DNA of 64,000 bases from Lunularia cruciata (lineage: Eukaryota; Streptophyta; Marchantiopsida; Lunulariales; Lunulariaceae): contig OX419757.1 in NCBI GenBank assembly GCA_948567375.1, positions 11,346,001-11,410,000 of the forward strand. The letters run 5' to 3'. Numbering within the stretch: position 1 is the first letter of the stretch; each line of letters opens with the position of its first letter. A program made the position numbers and the translations under genes. Under the pieces are notes generated by a model. It worked only from the letters and a program-made list of their open reading frames with translations, had not been told where the DNA came from and did not search any database. Shown in pieces: positions 46,201 to 59,033 of the stretch.

Positions 46201-48611
46201 TCAAAGAATAAGGCTATACTTGCCGTATTATCATATTTTAATCATCAAATGATACTAAATAGTCTTGGTCAAACCTAAACTTCAAGCTTTCACAATGTAG
46301 CTGTATGGACTTGGAAACTTAGGTGCACTTGAAATATTAGTTGCTCCAAAAAATCTTAATTCAAGTGAAAGATTCCCACCTAAAATTGGTATGCTATCAA
46401 AAACTCAACTAAGAATTTAAAAAATTAAGAATTATAATATACTCATTATAATATTTATATGATAATCAAAGTGAAAATTTCTACCTAAATATAGTAAATT
46501 CTCAAAATAATCTAATAAAAATACTGTAGTCTAAACAATAATAGTCATATATGGCCAAAGAACATGCATCAATTCTTTGTAATCCAACTATAAGTTTTGG
46601 ATATACTTACCATTAAATATACTTAGTTTGAAAAGTGGTAGATTCATCAAGATAGTTAGTCTTGGATGTATTGGAAAAATGATCTGATATTTTATAATTG
46701 AAATGAGTAAGATGACCCGATATTCTAACTATTTATCAATTAGGGATTATTATAATTTGGAATTATCAAGATTATTCCTCTCACTTTGTGTAGTAACCAA
46801 AATAAATTTGATTTAGTAAGGTTATGAATGCTAAATTTATTAGCTATACTATGTTTAGTAACCTCAAGGAGAAGAAGAAGGTAGCTTGATTTTTACCTTC
46901 AAGAATTTGAGGCTTATTTTTTATTTTTTATTTTAACTTAGGAAAATAATTTCTATTCTTGTGATACGTTCTAGAATTATGTGAAAAGAAGCATGTAAGA
47001 CAAAAAAGAATCCATGATCTTAACACTCATTTACTTAATTCCTTATGATAATCTGATCTATATAGAATTTATCAATTGATCAAGAGTTTTATTACGGTAA
47101 TTTTGGAGGATGTGTAAGGAGGACCTTAGGAGAGGTAAATCATACATTCTTGAGTAAGCCAAAGTGTGTGATGAGTATGGAAAATAAGATTTTATGAGTC
47201 CAAGTAGAGATTGAGTTTTTAACCTTTGGGATATCATGGCTTTTATATTGAGTTACCTTTAACTCTAAGAGTTATATGGATCTTGATGAACTTTTAGATT
47301 GACAAAGTATTTCTTCATATATAATTTTGAAGGAACTTTTGTGTTAGGAGAGTATTGAGTGAATTTTGACTGAATAAAAAAACAAGAGATAAATTTCATG
47401 TATTATAATCTCCATTAATTGTGCATAATGCTAAATATTCCTTCATTTTATCATAAAGCATAGATCATAATATTCACTAGAGATATCCTTGTACAAGAGA
47501 TATGGAAGACTAAAATTCATGAAAATATTCTACTTAAGAATTTGTGGCAAATATCCATCTTATTATTGATAATAAAGACTTGGTCCAAAAATTTTACTTT
47601 GATACCCATTGCACTTGAGCTATCTTCTTCTCAATTTATCAAACACACGCTTACTATTCTTACTTTCACTAATTCACCAACTCAATTTACCTAATTTGAG
47701 CTTTTTCTCCCTTCATGATCTTTAAAGTCAATTGTAGTAATTTAAGCATATCTATAAACCACTTGTAAAACTTACCTATATTTCCTTAAATTTTAAAATT
47801 TGCTCTATGGGTTTTTGCTCATAAACGAACTATTATCAACAACTCATCAAATTTATTGACATTTACTTTGAAGACTCAAAAAAGTCTTGAATTTACTCTC
47901 TAGTGTCTATTGGTTCAAAATTAAAGTCTTATGTTACAAATGTGGAACATGCAACACACTTCCTTTTGTCCAAATTTTAGGATTATGATTGAACTACTTT
48001 CAATAAAGTGCTTGATCTTTGAAGTGATTCACAATTAATCAAATATTATTATATAGCACTCAACTTTCACTTTCTTTTATCTCTTAGGTTACTTGTTACT
48101 CCAATTACAAATCAATTCAATCCATTAAATAAAATCCAATATTATGCATGAAAAAATATTCACAAAAGGCAAGGAGATCACTATATAGCAAATAAATTAC
48201 ATTGAGAATAAATATGACAAACAGAACAAAGCAATGAGAGCAAGGAGAAATAAGCATATGATAAAGGCAATATAGTGGCTCAACCTAATATATAATATCA
48301 TGAAAAAATTATATTTAATGCTAGATGCATGTATGAAGTGTACAAAGCAAAATAAAATAAAATTTGCTTGAATAATTTGCATCAATGACAAAATTTTATT
48401 AGATAACTTGTAGTAGTAGTAGAATTTTGAATGATAAATTATTCTTATAATTTTTTAATGCAAAAAGAAGCTTGGCCTTGTTATTGCAATTTGTTTCATC
48501 TTAAACAGTTCTTAAAAAACACAAGAATCACATATTTTTACCTTAAAATTACCTTTATCTTCCTAGATTACTACTTTATTATATTGCTTCAACTTAAGAG
48601 CTTATATAAGT
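43251..48611. other. AT-rich gene-free block
   Basis: About 5.4 kb, very AT-rich, with stops dense on both strands and essentially no frame above 60 codons. No LTR, protein motif or tandem repeat found. It differs from the flanking transposons, which still show frames. Its nature is unknown. Confidence 0.5.
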
Positions 48612-49181
48612 TTTTATATCCTAAATATAATATTCCAAAAAAAGAAACACACAAGATTGGAACCCTAAAAAAACCTTGATTCTCCAAAGGTGCACCTTAT
48701 CTTTATTATATAGCTAAGAGAATTCCATCCGAGGGAGCTACAACCTTAGTAAGATACATGGATTAGTGATATGTTAGTGAGGTACACACTTAAATTAGAT
48801 GCATGGATTGGTGACATGTTAATCCTTGTCCTCTTTGGTTGGTCAAAAAAGTTTGACCAAAGGGTATCTTTGTAGAATCTTTTTTAAGAAGCTCAAAATA
48901 GGATGGAAGAGGTCCAATTAGAAAAATCTCATAAAGATAAACAAAGGGGGAGAATGCAACATCTCTTCTCTAGAATGAGGGGTTACTTTTCCATTTTCCA
49001 AGGCCTTATTCCTTCATTAAGCTTTTGAATTGGCTTTGAAGTTTTTGGTGTGTTTTTGGCCTCTACCCTCTTAGTGGAAGTACTATTTTGGTGACTCTTC
49101 TATCTGATTTACTAAGACCATCATGTATAACATCTCAAGATATTATGAAGCCAGTTTCTATTTGTAGCTAATGGTATTACA
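48612..49181 (-). repeat. Solo LTR, gypsy family 2 (copy 3)
   Basis: Carries the family landmarks (CAAAGGTGCACCTTATC, CTTTATTATATAG, GGTCAAAAAAG, TTTTGGTGACT, GTATTACA end). TAAGT on both sides (48607-48611 and 49182-49186) is a perfect 5-base duplication if the first base is taken as 48612, where TG has been lost. Confidence 0.65.
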
Positions 49182-49189
49182 TAAGTAAG

Positions 49190-50700
49190 ATTGGTTTCTG
49201 ATTGTTATCCCATGATCCCAAGTTTAGGATTTTTTGATCCTAAATCCTTCATTCTAAAGTCAAAGCTCAATAGTGCCTTGAATTTATCAATATTAGATTT
49301 ATCCTTAGTTGCAATGAGCTTGTCATCCACATAGATCACTAAATTAATGAAGCCAAATACCTCATAATCCATAGATTTCATACATGCATATGTATGAAAC
49401 ACCCTATGTTTTAAGCTTTGAGCTTGCATGAAGTAGTCAAATTATTTTTCATATTGTTTAGGAGCTAGCTTCAATCTATAAATAGATTTGAGCAATCTAT
49501 AGACCGCATCTTCCTAGCCTTCTTCATGTAATACAATCATTATCTTGTGAAGAGCTCTTCATCTTAGAATCTATAAAGAAAGTTTATGATAACACAAGTT
49601 TAGAAAGTTTAGAAAGTTTATTACACACATAAGTTGATAGTTTATGATCTAAGATATAAGATGAGAAAAAAAATATACATAGTAATTGTATCATAGCATA
49701 TTGGCTAATGGTACAAAATACTCATTATAATTCACAACTCTTTCTTGTGTGTATTTCTTGGCTACAAACCTAACCTTGAAAATATTCTCTTCTTCTTTCA
49801 TATGATTATTCTTTAGTTTATAAAACCACTAGCTTTCTACCAATTGTTGATCTTTTGGAAGCTTGACCAACTCCCAAAACTTATTTTTAATAAGTGACTT
49901 TATCTCTATTTCCATTATTGCATCTCACTCAAGCCTTTCCAAAGAAGCTAGAGCCTCTTAATATGAAGAAGATTCCACTTTCTCTAAGATTAACACATTT
50001 TCATCATCTTCAAGAGAAATATCCTCATCCTCCAATTGAAATGGACCTTTTAAGGAATCTATTAGTGCAAATTGAGGATCATCTAGTAGAAGATTTTTCA
50101 TAGTCTTCTTGTGATAGATTAACTTAGGGAGGCTCATGATCTACAACTTGCTCATCATGTTTGTGTAGCTCAAGAACTAACTCCACTTATCTAGGAGCCA
50201 CTCATTGTTGCTTATTTTGAAAAGTATCAAGATTAGTACTCCTCAAAAAAGATTAAAGATAGAAGTTTTTCCATTATCAATATAGAGACTTCAAGCTTTC
50301 TTTAATGATCTAGACTCATTGATGAGAACATCTCTATTGATAATTACCTTGTAAACTATAGGACCATATAATCCACATCCATGTCATGCCACTTTAATAT
50401 CCAAGAAAAAGAAATTGCTTGGAAGTAGTATCCAACTTAGACCTTTTTCTTGGAGTTTGAAAAGATATGTATATCCAAACATCACAAATCCATGGTAGTC
50501 TATAGACCATCTTTACATCATGTCAAAAAATTTATTTGATTTATTTGGACTTCATTATACTATAAGAGAGTATGAAAACCTAATTTCAATGTACTAATAG
50601 TATATTTAGTAAGAACTGATCTTTCCCTCAAGGACATGGGATGGAAATAACTAAAAACAAGATAAAAGTGTCCCCATGATGACGATCTATTGTTTCATGT
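49190..50700 (-). pseudogene. Ty1/copia pol fragment (RT and upstream part)
   Basis: Minus-strand copia RT: 'NLVIYVDDKLIATKD' (YVDD active site) and 'RMKDLGSKNPKLGI', preceded by 'YRLKLAPKQYEK' (usual YGLKQ-PR-W) and, at about 49760, 'FKVRFVAKKYTQE' (usual -K-RLVAKGYTQ). Several stops and frame changes. The RNase H part expected at lower coordinates is absent, cut off by the solo LTR and the AT-rich block. Confidence 0.7.
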
Positions 50701-50717
50701 TTAACTTGAGCAAAGTC

Positions 50718-51115
50718 TATAAAAGAGCAAGACTAAGGAGAGAAATAGGATAATAGAAGCTCACATTGGGACACTTGAATGAGGGAATTCCAAATACCTA
50801 GCATGAGATTTGGCTCTGGTATTTATAGGGAGCATACAAGGCTCTTGAGAAGCTTCTCAAGAAATTCCCTTGAGCCACTTTCTTGGAGTGCAAGCCAAGT
50901 TAACCAAGAAGCTTCTCAAGAAGCTTCATTCTAGAAATCTCCTACTTGGCTAGTTGGAAGCTTCTAAAAGCTATTTTCTTGGAGTGCAAGCTAAGATAGC
51001 CAGGAAGCTTCCCAAGAAGCTTCTTAGATACTTTTGGAATATTCTAGGTTAATTTGTCCTATTTGCTACTTTGTTAGCCCTAACTAACTTCATTGCTAAA
51101 CTCCATATTTTTATA
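50718..51115 (-). repeat. 3' LTR of chromovirus copy A
   Basis: Alignable over its length to 55781-56203, including the TATTTATAGGG TATA region and GAAGCTTC arrays. Ends TATA in place of TACA. GGGGG-rich tract follows on the internal side. Confidence 0.8.
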
Positions 51116-51146
51116 TTTCCCCCACCGCTAGTTGGTGATGTCCTCG

Positions 51147-51725
51147 TCACCATTGAAGCTTTGAACTCCCAAATGACCATTTGTGCATTCTAGAGATGAA
51201 AAAGAGGTTCCCAAGTGGCATCATGAAGGAGATATCCTTTCTAAAGGACCTTGTATTTGGTATGTTGCCGGCAGCCTCATTGAATGTGGTGATGCGCGAT
51301 GATACAATCAACTTTGTGCTCCTCATGATCATTGATAGGGATTGGAGGAGGAGGAGGTTGGACATGGGAGGAAAAGAAGATGGGTTAGGAACAAAGGGTT
51401 TCAACTTGGGAATGTGAAAGACAAGGTAGATATGCATATGACAAGGCAAGGCAAGTTGATAAGCAATAGGAGAGATAATTTGGGTGACATCAAAGGGTCT
51501 TATCCAATTAGAGGTGAGTTTACAAACTTGGGTATCAAGTGGGAGGGGTAGGTTACTAGAGAATAGCATGAATTTATCACCAACTTGAAATGTGAGATCA
51601 TGATGATGGTGGTCCGCATATTATTTTTGCCAATTTTGAGCAACAAGGAGATGAGACTTGGCTTGTTGGAGGGATTGAGATATGGTTGTCAAGAAGGTAG
51701 AAGTGTGAGGGACATGAGATGGAGG
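51147..51725 (-). pseudogene. Integrase C-terminal/chromodomain remnant, copy A
   Basis: 'LPLPLDTQVCKLTSNWIRPF' and 'LPCHMHIYLVFHIPKLKPF' match the gypsy integrase tail seen in copy B. Frame changes break up the chromodomain that should follow. Confidence 0.75.
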
Positions 51726-51730
51726 AGGAG

Positions 51731-52415
51731 TTGTGAGCCGGCCTATCTCTCACTCAAGATGAATCTTTGATGGCTATTATGGTAGCGCACCATGGACTAA
51801 GAATGCAAAGAACTCCAACTTCGTCATACTTCTCCAAGGCTAAACACTCCAAGACTCAAGATATTGCTCACTAGAGAACTCAATGAGAGAGAGATAGTTG
51901 CAAATGAAAGGATGATGAGTACCTCCTCATCCCTTGTTTATATTCTTGTGAAATAGTTACGGACTTAAGTTACTATTTACCAAAGTAACTCAAGTTCCTA
52001 GGCTAAAAGTCAAGTAAAGTCAAAAAGTATAAAGGAATATCCATCCATATGGGTATATTCCACTAATCATGTGATCTTATCTTGACCAAACAACTAAGTC
52101 AAGGAATCTCACATGGGCTATCCTTGGACTATAGAAGAATCCAAAACAAAAAGGCTTGCAGGCCCAAGAGTTCTCAACTCTTTCCTCAAAGCCAAACACC
52201 TAGGAATAATACCAAGTCAACACATTAGAATCCAAAATAATGGTGCTTATCTTTTCCACTTCCTCTAAAGTAAGGTCCCCTTTATCTTAGCTATGACTAA
52301 CTTTACCTAATCATGACTAATGTAGAACTATCCTTTATCTATATAAATAATATCTCTTAAGTACTTGTTGTACTAAGCTAAATATCACAATACCACACAC
52401 ATGCACAAATGGGTG
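51731..52415. repeat. Probable solo LTR of another family inside copy A
   Basis: Copy B reads continuously across this point while copy A has an extra 685 bases that begin TGTGAGCC and end GTGTTACA. No coding content. A target duplication is not clear, so the exact ends are uncertain by a few bases. Confidence 0.6.
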
Positions 52416-53300
52416 TTACAAAGCAAAAAAAGAATCTAGAACAAGTGGATCGTGGCCAAAATTGAGAAAGAATCTAATGCATTCCTATTTGGAATTATTG
52501 TAGGCAAACTCCATAGCTGCAAGACATTCATCCCAATTAGTATAGTGGATGTTGACAAAGGCATGAAACATATCTTCCAAGGTGAGATTTGCATATTCAA
52601 TTTTTTCATTAGTTTGAGGATGATAGGCCATGGACAAAGCAAGCTTGGTGTTGAGCATTGAGAAGAATTCTTGCTAAAATTTCCCAATGAATCAAGGATC
52701 ATGGTCAGAGATGAGTACACAAGGCATCCCACGATGCTTGAAGACAATGTCAAAGTAGATCTATGCCAATGTTGGAACATTCACAATATCAAAGGTTAGC
52801 GCCAAATAGATTTTCTTACTAAGCTTATCCACAAACACCATGATTTTTGTGTGAACTTGCTTTGTCTTGGGCAAGGATATGATGAAATCCAATCTTGCAT
52901 GTTCTCATCAAGCAGATGGAATGAGGAGTGGCTAAAGGAGTCTACTCGGTTTTTGGTTGTTGGCCTTGTTGCATTGGCAACTCTCACACGATTAGAGAAA
53001 GTCTTAAACATCTTGTGTCATGTTGGACCACCACCATTGGCATTGGAGAGTACCCAAGGTCTTGTCCACACCCATGTGACCGGTGATTGGTAAGTCATGG
53101 GCTTCTTTGAGGCACATAAGTCGAAGATCACCCTTGGCTAGAACATATATTTGGTCCTCATGGAATAGAAGGTTTTCCTTGAGGAAGAAGGTGTTGTATT
53201 CCTTGTCACATGTTGCAAGACAACCATGTACCATCTAGAAGAAGTGATCTTGTTGTAGAGTTGACCTAAACTCATTTTGGAACCTAGAGTTGATTAATAC
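52416..53300 (-). pseudogene. Integrase remnant, copy A
   Basis: Minus-strand pieces include 'EAHDLPITGHMGVDKTLGTL' (HHCC region) and core fragments parallel to copy B 56860-57560. Frameshifts split it into overlapping frames. Confidence 0.7.
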
Positions 53301-53329
53301 CATTGTCATGAATACCGTGATGAGAGGGA

Positions 53330-54716
53330 GAGACTTCAAATCAGGCCATTGTGGAAGGGTATTAGAGGTGACATGAAATTGACCTGGTTTGTACTCAATT
53401 TTGATGTCAAAAAATTAGAGTTGCTTCTTCCAATGATGATGTCAACTCTTCATGTGTTCTAAGTGTATTGTCTACAACAATAGTTTGTGATCAGTTTGCA
53501 TGATCACTTGTTTCCCCAAGAGATAATGCCTCCATACCTAGGTGGCATATACCATTGCTAGTTGTTCTTGATCTCAAGTAGAGTAATTCCTTTCAGTTGT
53601 ATTTAGTCAGCAAGACACAAAGGCAATAGGATGTAATCCATCTAAGAGTTCCTATTGCAACATGGCTCCAATCTCAAAGTTAGAAGCATCAAAATCAACC
53701 ACACTAGGTAATTGAGGATCATATGGTTGAAGAATGGGTCTTGAAGACACCATATGTTTCTACTTTTGGAATGCTTCTTTGTGCTTGGTGGTCCACTGAA
53801 AGCTTGAGTTCTTCCCCAAGAGATCAGTCAATGGTGTGGCTACATGGGCATAAACATGGGCATAATAGTGGATGAACTATTGGTAAAAATTGACCAATCT
53901 ATTAAATGCCCATACTTATGTAGCATCCTTTGGAGTAGGCCAATCAGTAATGGCATCTTCTTCCATCTTGATCCCCTCCCATGAGATCTTGTGATCCAAG
54001 AAGGTAACTTCCTTATGCCAAAAGGCACACTTTGATTTCTTGCAATAAAATTTCCACTATTGTAGTCATCTTAGGAATTTTTTCATGTGGTTCATATGTT
54101 CAACCTCTATCTTGCTATAGATAAAGATATCATCCAAGAACACCACCACGTATCTATCCAATAGTCCATCCAAGACTTGATGCATCTGATCCATGAAGAC
54201 TACTAGAGCATTAGTGAGCCCAAAAGGTAGAACTCTCCACTCAAAATGCCCATACCTTATGTGAAAGGCAATGTTTTGCACATCCTCTCTATCAATAGGG
54301 ATTTGCCAATAGTCGCTGCAAAGATCCAACTTGGAGAAGTACCGTGATCCACTCAATTGATCAAGCAAGTCATCAACTTGAGGCAAGGGATACATATTCT
54401 TCATTGGTTTGTTTATTGAGCTCACAATAATCAATACAGAAATGAAGTCCTCTATCCTTCTTTGGAACATATAATACTGGTTCTCCCCAAAGAGATGTAC
54501 TAGTCATATGAAATCCTTCTCCAACAACTACATAAGTGTTGTGCAACTCCTCCAACTCCTTTGGTGAGAGCCGATAGATTGGTCTACTTACTAGAGTACT
54601 CCATGGCAGTAACTCATTCTTGAAGTGCATACCACAATTGAAGTGTAATCCCTTTGGTAGATCATCTAGAAACACATTCACAAACTCTTGAACTATTTGG
54701 TCAACCATTGCTTGAA
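53330..54716 (-). pseudogene. RT and RNase H remnant, copy A
   Basis: RT with 'YFSKLDLCSDYWQIPI', '[19 protein letters not shown]' and 'VVFLDDIFIYSK' (FLDD). It joins '[15 protein letters not shown]' upstream, where copy B has a stop instead of the Gln. RNase H follows toward lower coordinates with stops. Confidence 0.8.
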
Positions 54717-55446
54717 TTAATACTTCGAGGATAGGAGACCTGAAGAGAAACACACAATTTCACACTCAAACCTCCGATGCCCTAAAGGAGCACCTTCTCT
54801 TTATTATATAGACAAAGTGGATCTCTTTCAAGGAAGCTCCACCACAAGATTAGGCACATAGATAGATGACATGTCAGCAAGCTCCACCTTAGGATTACTT
54901 ACTTGGATGGATGACATGTTTGTATTGGTCCTATTTGGTTGGTCAAACAAGTTTTGACCAAAGGGAATCTTTTAGAGAATCTTTTTGTAGGAATCTTAAA
55001 ATCACATGGGTGAGATACCATTGGAAAGCTCTCAATGAGAAAAACCAAGGGGAGAGAAGGCCAGCCTTTATTCTATTGGGGGAGGGATTTGCACATTTTC
55101 AAGGCCTAATTCATCCATTTAGACATCCAAAATCACCTTCAAAGATTTTAGGCATATTTTGGTTCCTACTCTATGAGTAGAAGTCCCCTTTTGGTGATAC
55201 CCCTATCTGATCTATTTAGTCTGTAACATCTTTCTAGATGTTACCAAACTAATTCTCACCTTTAAATCATATGTCTAGCTATTCATTCTAAAGTTTTCAA
55301 GTCTATTTTGGTTCCTACCCTATTAGTAGAAGTATTATTTTGGTGATACTTCTATCTGATTTATTTTGACATGTATAACATCATTTCAGATGTTACTAAA
55401 CCAAATTTCACATCTAGATCATATGGCTAGCTCTTCGTATTACAAA
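54717..55446 (-). repeat. 3' LTR of the family-2 element
   Basis: Ends GTATTACA on the plus strand (so TGTAATAC at its minus-strand start) directly beside the polypurine tract. It shares its landmarks with the three solo LTRs at 25910, 30479 and 48612. The left end is placed where similarity to chromovirus copy B stops; uncertain by about 5 bases. Confidence 0.75.
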
Positions 55447-55780
55447 CCTCCCTCCTTTTAAAATGTAACATCCTCGTTATGTACTTGTTGCTCAAACACT
55501 TGCACTAACACCAGTGCATGTGTCAAATTGACAACGGGCTCCCAAGTTGCTTCATAGAGGGGTTAAACTTTCCACTATACTAGATAGTCCTCCCGTGGAT
55601 GGCGAGTATCACGTTTGCATTTCTGGAGAATATGCTCCACTTCATATTCCTCCGTGCCATCAATGAGTGTCGGACAAGGTCAAATATCTTGTGTGGAATG
55701 ACATTGGCCCAATTGGGGAGCATATTTGCATAGTAGGGAAACTTGGAACACTTTATGGATCTTCATGTGTGGTGGCAGCA

Positions 55781-56203
55781 TGTAAAAGACCGAATCCAAG
55801 GAGAGAAATAGGAGAATGGAAATTCACATTGGGACACTTGAATGAGAGAAAACTCCAAATGCCTAGCATGAGCTTCGGCTTTGGTATTTATAGGTAGCAT
55901 ACAAGACCCTTGAAGCTTCTCAAGAAGCTTCCTTGAGCCGCTTTCTTGGAGTGCAAGCCAAGTTAACCAGGAAGCTTCTCAAGAAGCTTCCTTCTAGAAG
56001 CCGCCTACTTGGCCTACAAGCTAAGCTAGTTAGAAGCTTCTAGATGCTTCCTTCTAGAAGCTACTTGCTTAGGGCGCAAGTTAACTAGTTGGGAAGCTTC
56101 CCAAGAAGCTTCTTAGATGCTTCTAGAATATTCTAGGCTATTTTGTCTTATTCTCTACTTCGTAAGCCCGACTAACTTCATTGCTAAACTCCATATTGTT
56201 ACA
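55781..56203 (-). repeat. 3' LTR of chromovirus copy B
   Basis: TGTAAAAGACC to TATTGTTACA on the plus strand. In the transcribed (minus) direction it has GAAGCTTC palindromes and a perfect TTCTAGAATATTC (56121-56133) upstream of TATAAATA (55885-55892). Confidence 0.92.
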
Positions 56204-56782
56204 TATTCCCCCGCCGCTAGTTGGTGACGTCCTCATCGCTAGTGAAGCTTCAAATTCCTTGATGGCCATCTGTGCATTTTGGAGGTGGGAAAGAGGTTCC
56301 CATGTGGCATCATGAAGGGGATACCCTTTCCAAAGGACCTTGTACTCTGTATGTTGGCAACGGCCTCGTTGAATATGACAACGTGCAAGGATACGATCAA
56401 CTTCGTACTCCTCATGATCATTGATAGGGACAGGGAGAGGAGGAGGTTGGACTCGAGAGGAAAAGGAAGAGGGGTTAGGAACAAAGGGTTTCAACTTGGA
56501 AATATGAAAGACATGATGGATATGCATGTGATAAGGCAAGGCAAGTAGATAAGCAATAAGAGAGACAATGTGGGTGATATCAGAGGGTCCTATCCAATTA
56601 GGAACAAGTTTATGAACATGGGTATCAAGTGGGAGAGGGAGGTTACTAGAGGATAGCATGACTTTATTGCCAACTTCAAAGGTGAGATCACGATGATGGT
56701 AGTCTGCATATTGTTTTTGCCAATTCTGAGCAACAAGGAGGTGAGACTTGGCTTGTTGGAGAGATTGGGATATAGTGGTCAA
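56203..56782 (-). pseudogene. Integrase C-terminus with chromodomain, copy B
   Basis: 'LPLPLDTHVHKLVPNWIGPS' and 'HHVFHISKLKPFVPN' are the usual gypsy integrase tail. The chromodomain follows: 'EYEVDRILARC', 'EYKVLWKGYP', 'ATWEPLSHLQNA', with the aromatic cage positions present (Tyr, Trp, Trp). It would bind a methylated histone tail and guide insertion to heterochromatin, as known for chromoviruses. The open frame runs on into the LTR. It is in a different frame from the integrase core, with a shift near 56850. Confidence 0.85.
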
Positions 56783-56849
56783 GAATGTGGAAGTATGAGG
56801 AACCTAAGAGGGAGGGGGAGCAAGAAGAGAATCTGGAACAAGCGGATCT

Positions 56850-57580
56850 TGGCCAAAATTGAGGAAGAAGGGAGAAAATCCAGTTGGTATGGTAGACATT
56901 GATAAAGGCCCGCAACATATCCTCCAATGTATGATTGGCGCGTTCAGTTTGTCCATCAATTTGAGGATGATAGGCTGTGGACAAAGCAAGCTTGGTGCCG
57001 AGTATCTGAAAGAGTGCTTGCCAAAACTTCTCGGTAAATCGAGGATCACGGTCAAAGATGAGTACACATGGCATCCCATGATGCTTGCAGACATTGTCGT
57101 AGTAGATTTGCGCTAAGGTTGGAGCATCCACGGTATCGTAGGTTGGTGCCAAGTGGATTTGCTTACTAAGCTTATCCACAAACACCACGATTGCGGTGTG
57201 TCCTTTTTTTGTCTTTGGCAAAGATGTGATGAGATCCAAGCTCACATGCTCCCAATGAGCGGATGGAATGGCAAGTGGTTGAAGGAGTCCACTCGGCTTC
57301 TGGTTGCTGGCCTTGTTCCGTTGGCAACTCTCACATGATCAAACAAAGTCTTGAACATCTTGTGTCATGTTGGGCCATCATCATTGGCATTGGAGGGTGC
57401 CCAAGGTCTTGTCCACTCCCATGTGACCAGCTATTGGTAAATCATGGGCTTCTTGAAGGCGCACAAGTCGAAGATCACCTTTGGCTAGAACATAGATCTG
57501 GTCTGCATGGAATAAAAGGCCTTCCTTGAAGGAGAAGATGTTTTACTCCTTGTTGCGTGCTGTCAGACGACCGTGTACCA
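56850..57580 (-). pseudogene. Integrase core, copy B
   Basis: 'MSLDLITSLPKTKKGHTAI' (Asp 1), 'CVLIFDRDPRFTEKFW' (Asp 2) and 'HPQIDGQTERANHTLEDML' (Glu) give the DDE triad. The zinc region 'HDLPIAGHMGVDKTLG' lies upstream, split by stops near 57370 and 57545. Confidence 0.85.
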
Positions 57581-59021
57581 TTTGGAAGAAGGGATCTTGT
57601 TGTAGAGCTGATTGAAACTCATTATGGACCTTAGGGTCAATGGACACCATTGTAATTGCCGCCGTGATGAGAGGAAGATCCTTCAAATCAGGTCGTCGTG
57701 ATAGAGCATCGAGGATGACATGGAACTGACCTGGTTTGTACTCAAGTTTGATGTCAAAAAATTGGAGTTGCTCTTCCCATCCATGATGCCGACTCTTCAT
57801 GTGCTCCAAGTGTAAGGTCTACAACAATGGCTTGTGATCAGTTTGCATGATCACTTGTTTCCCCAAGAGATAATGCCTCTATACCTTGGTGGCATATACC
57901 ATTGCAAGTTGTTCCCAATCTCGAGCAGAGTAATTTCTTTCAGCTGTATTTAGTTGGCAAGACACAAAGGCAATAGGATGTAGTCCATCTAGAAATTCTT
58001 GTTGCAACATAGCTCCAATTGCAAAGTTAGAAGCATCAAAATCAACCACACAAGGTAGTTGAGGATCATATGGTTGAAGAATAGGTCTTGAAGACACCAC
58101 ATGCTTTAACTTTTGGAATGCTTCTTCATGCTTGGTGGTCCACTGGAAGCTTGAGTTCTTTCCCAAGAGGTCAGTCAATGGTGCAGCCACATGAGCATAA
58201 TAGTGGATGAACCGTCGGTAAAAATTGGCCAATCCATTGAATGCTTGTACTTCTATAGCATCCTTTGAAGTAGGCCAATCAGTAATAGCCTTGAACTTCT
58301 CTTCTTCCATCTTGATCCACTCTGATGAGATCTTATGACCCAAGAAGGTAACCTCCTTTTGCCAAAAAACACACTTTGACTTCTTGCAGTAAAATTTCCA
58401 CTATCGTAGTCGTCTTAGGACTTCTCGCACATGATTCATGTGTTCTGCCTCTGTCCTGCTATAGATTAAGATATCATCTAAGAACACCACCACGGACCGA
58501 TCCAGTAGTCCCTCCAACACCCAATGCATCTGATCCATGAAGACTGTTGGAGTATTAGTGAGTCCAAAAGGTAGAACTCTCCACTCAAAATGTCCATACC
58601 TTGTGCAAAAAGTAGTCTTTTGCACATCCTCTCCTTCAATAAGAAATTGCCAATAGCCGCTACAAAGATCCATCTTGGAAAAGTAGCATGCTCCACTTAG
58701 TTGATCACGCAAGTCATCGATCCAAGGCAAGGGATATGCATTCTTCACGGTTTGCTTATTGAGTCCACGGTAATCAATACAGAAACGAAGCCTTCCATCC
58801 TTCTTTGGAACAAATAGTACCGGTGTTTCCCAAGGAGAGGTACTATGTTGTATGAAATCCTTCTCCAACAACTCTGTAAGTGTTGTTTGCAATTCCTCCA
58901 ACTCCTTTGGTGAGAGCCGATAGATTGGTCTACTCACTGGAGTACTCCATGGCAATAACTTGATCTTGAAGGGCATACCTCGATCAGAGGGTAATCCCTT
59001 TGGCAGATCATCCAGAAACAC
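57580..59021 (-). pseudogene. Reverse transcriptase and RNase H, copy B
   Basis: RT: '[20 protein letters not shown]', '[16 protein letters not shown]', '[18 protein letters not shown]', '[13 protein letters not shown]' (FLDD catalytic pair). RNase H: 'VVDFDASNFAIGAMLQQ', then 'QTDHKPLL', 'HVILDALSRRPD'. All lie in one frame with the protease, interrupted by stops at about 59034, 58401, 57879 and 57825. Confidence 0.88.
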
Positions 59022-59033
59022 ATCTACAAACTC

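Larger units (their letters stand above)
50718..54716 (-). mobile_element. Chromovirus family 1, copy A (interrupted)
   Basis: Left LTR 50718-51115 (the 3' LTR), polypurine tract, then integrase C-terminus, integrase, RNase H and RT in minus order, each closely matching copy B (55781-61370). It is interrupted at about 51731-52415 by another LTR and cut at 54716 by the family-2 element. Its protease, gag and other LTR must lie beyond the window, on the far side of that insertion. Confidence 0.8.
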
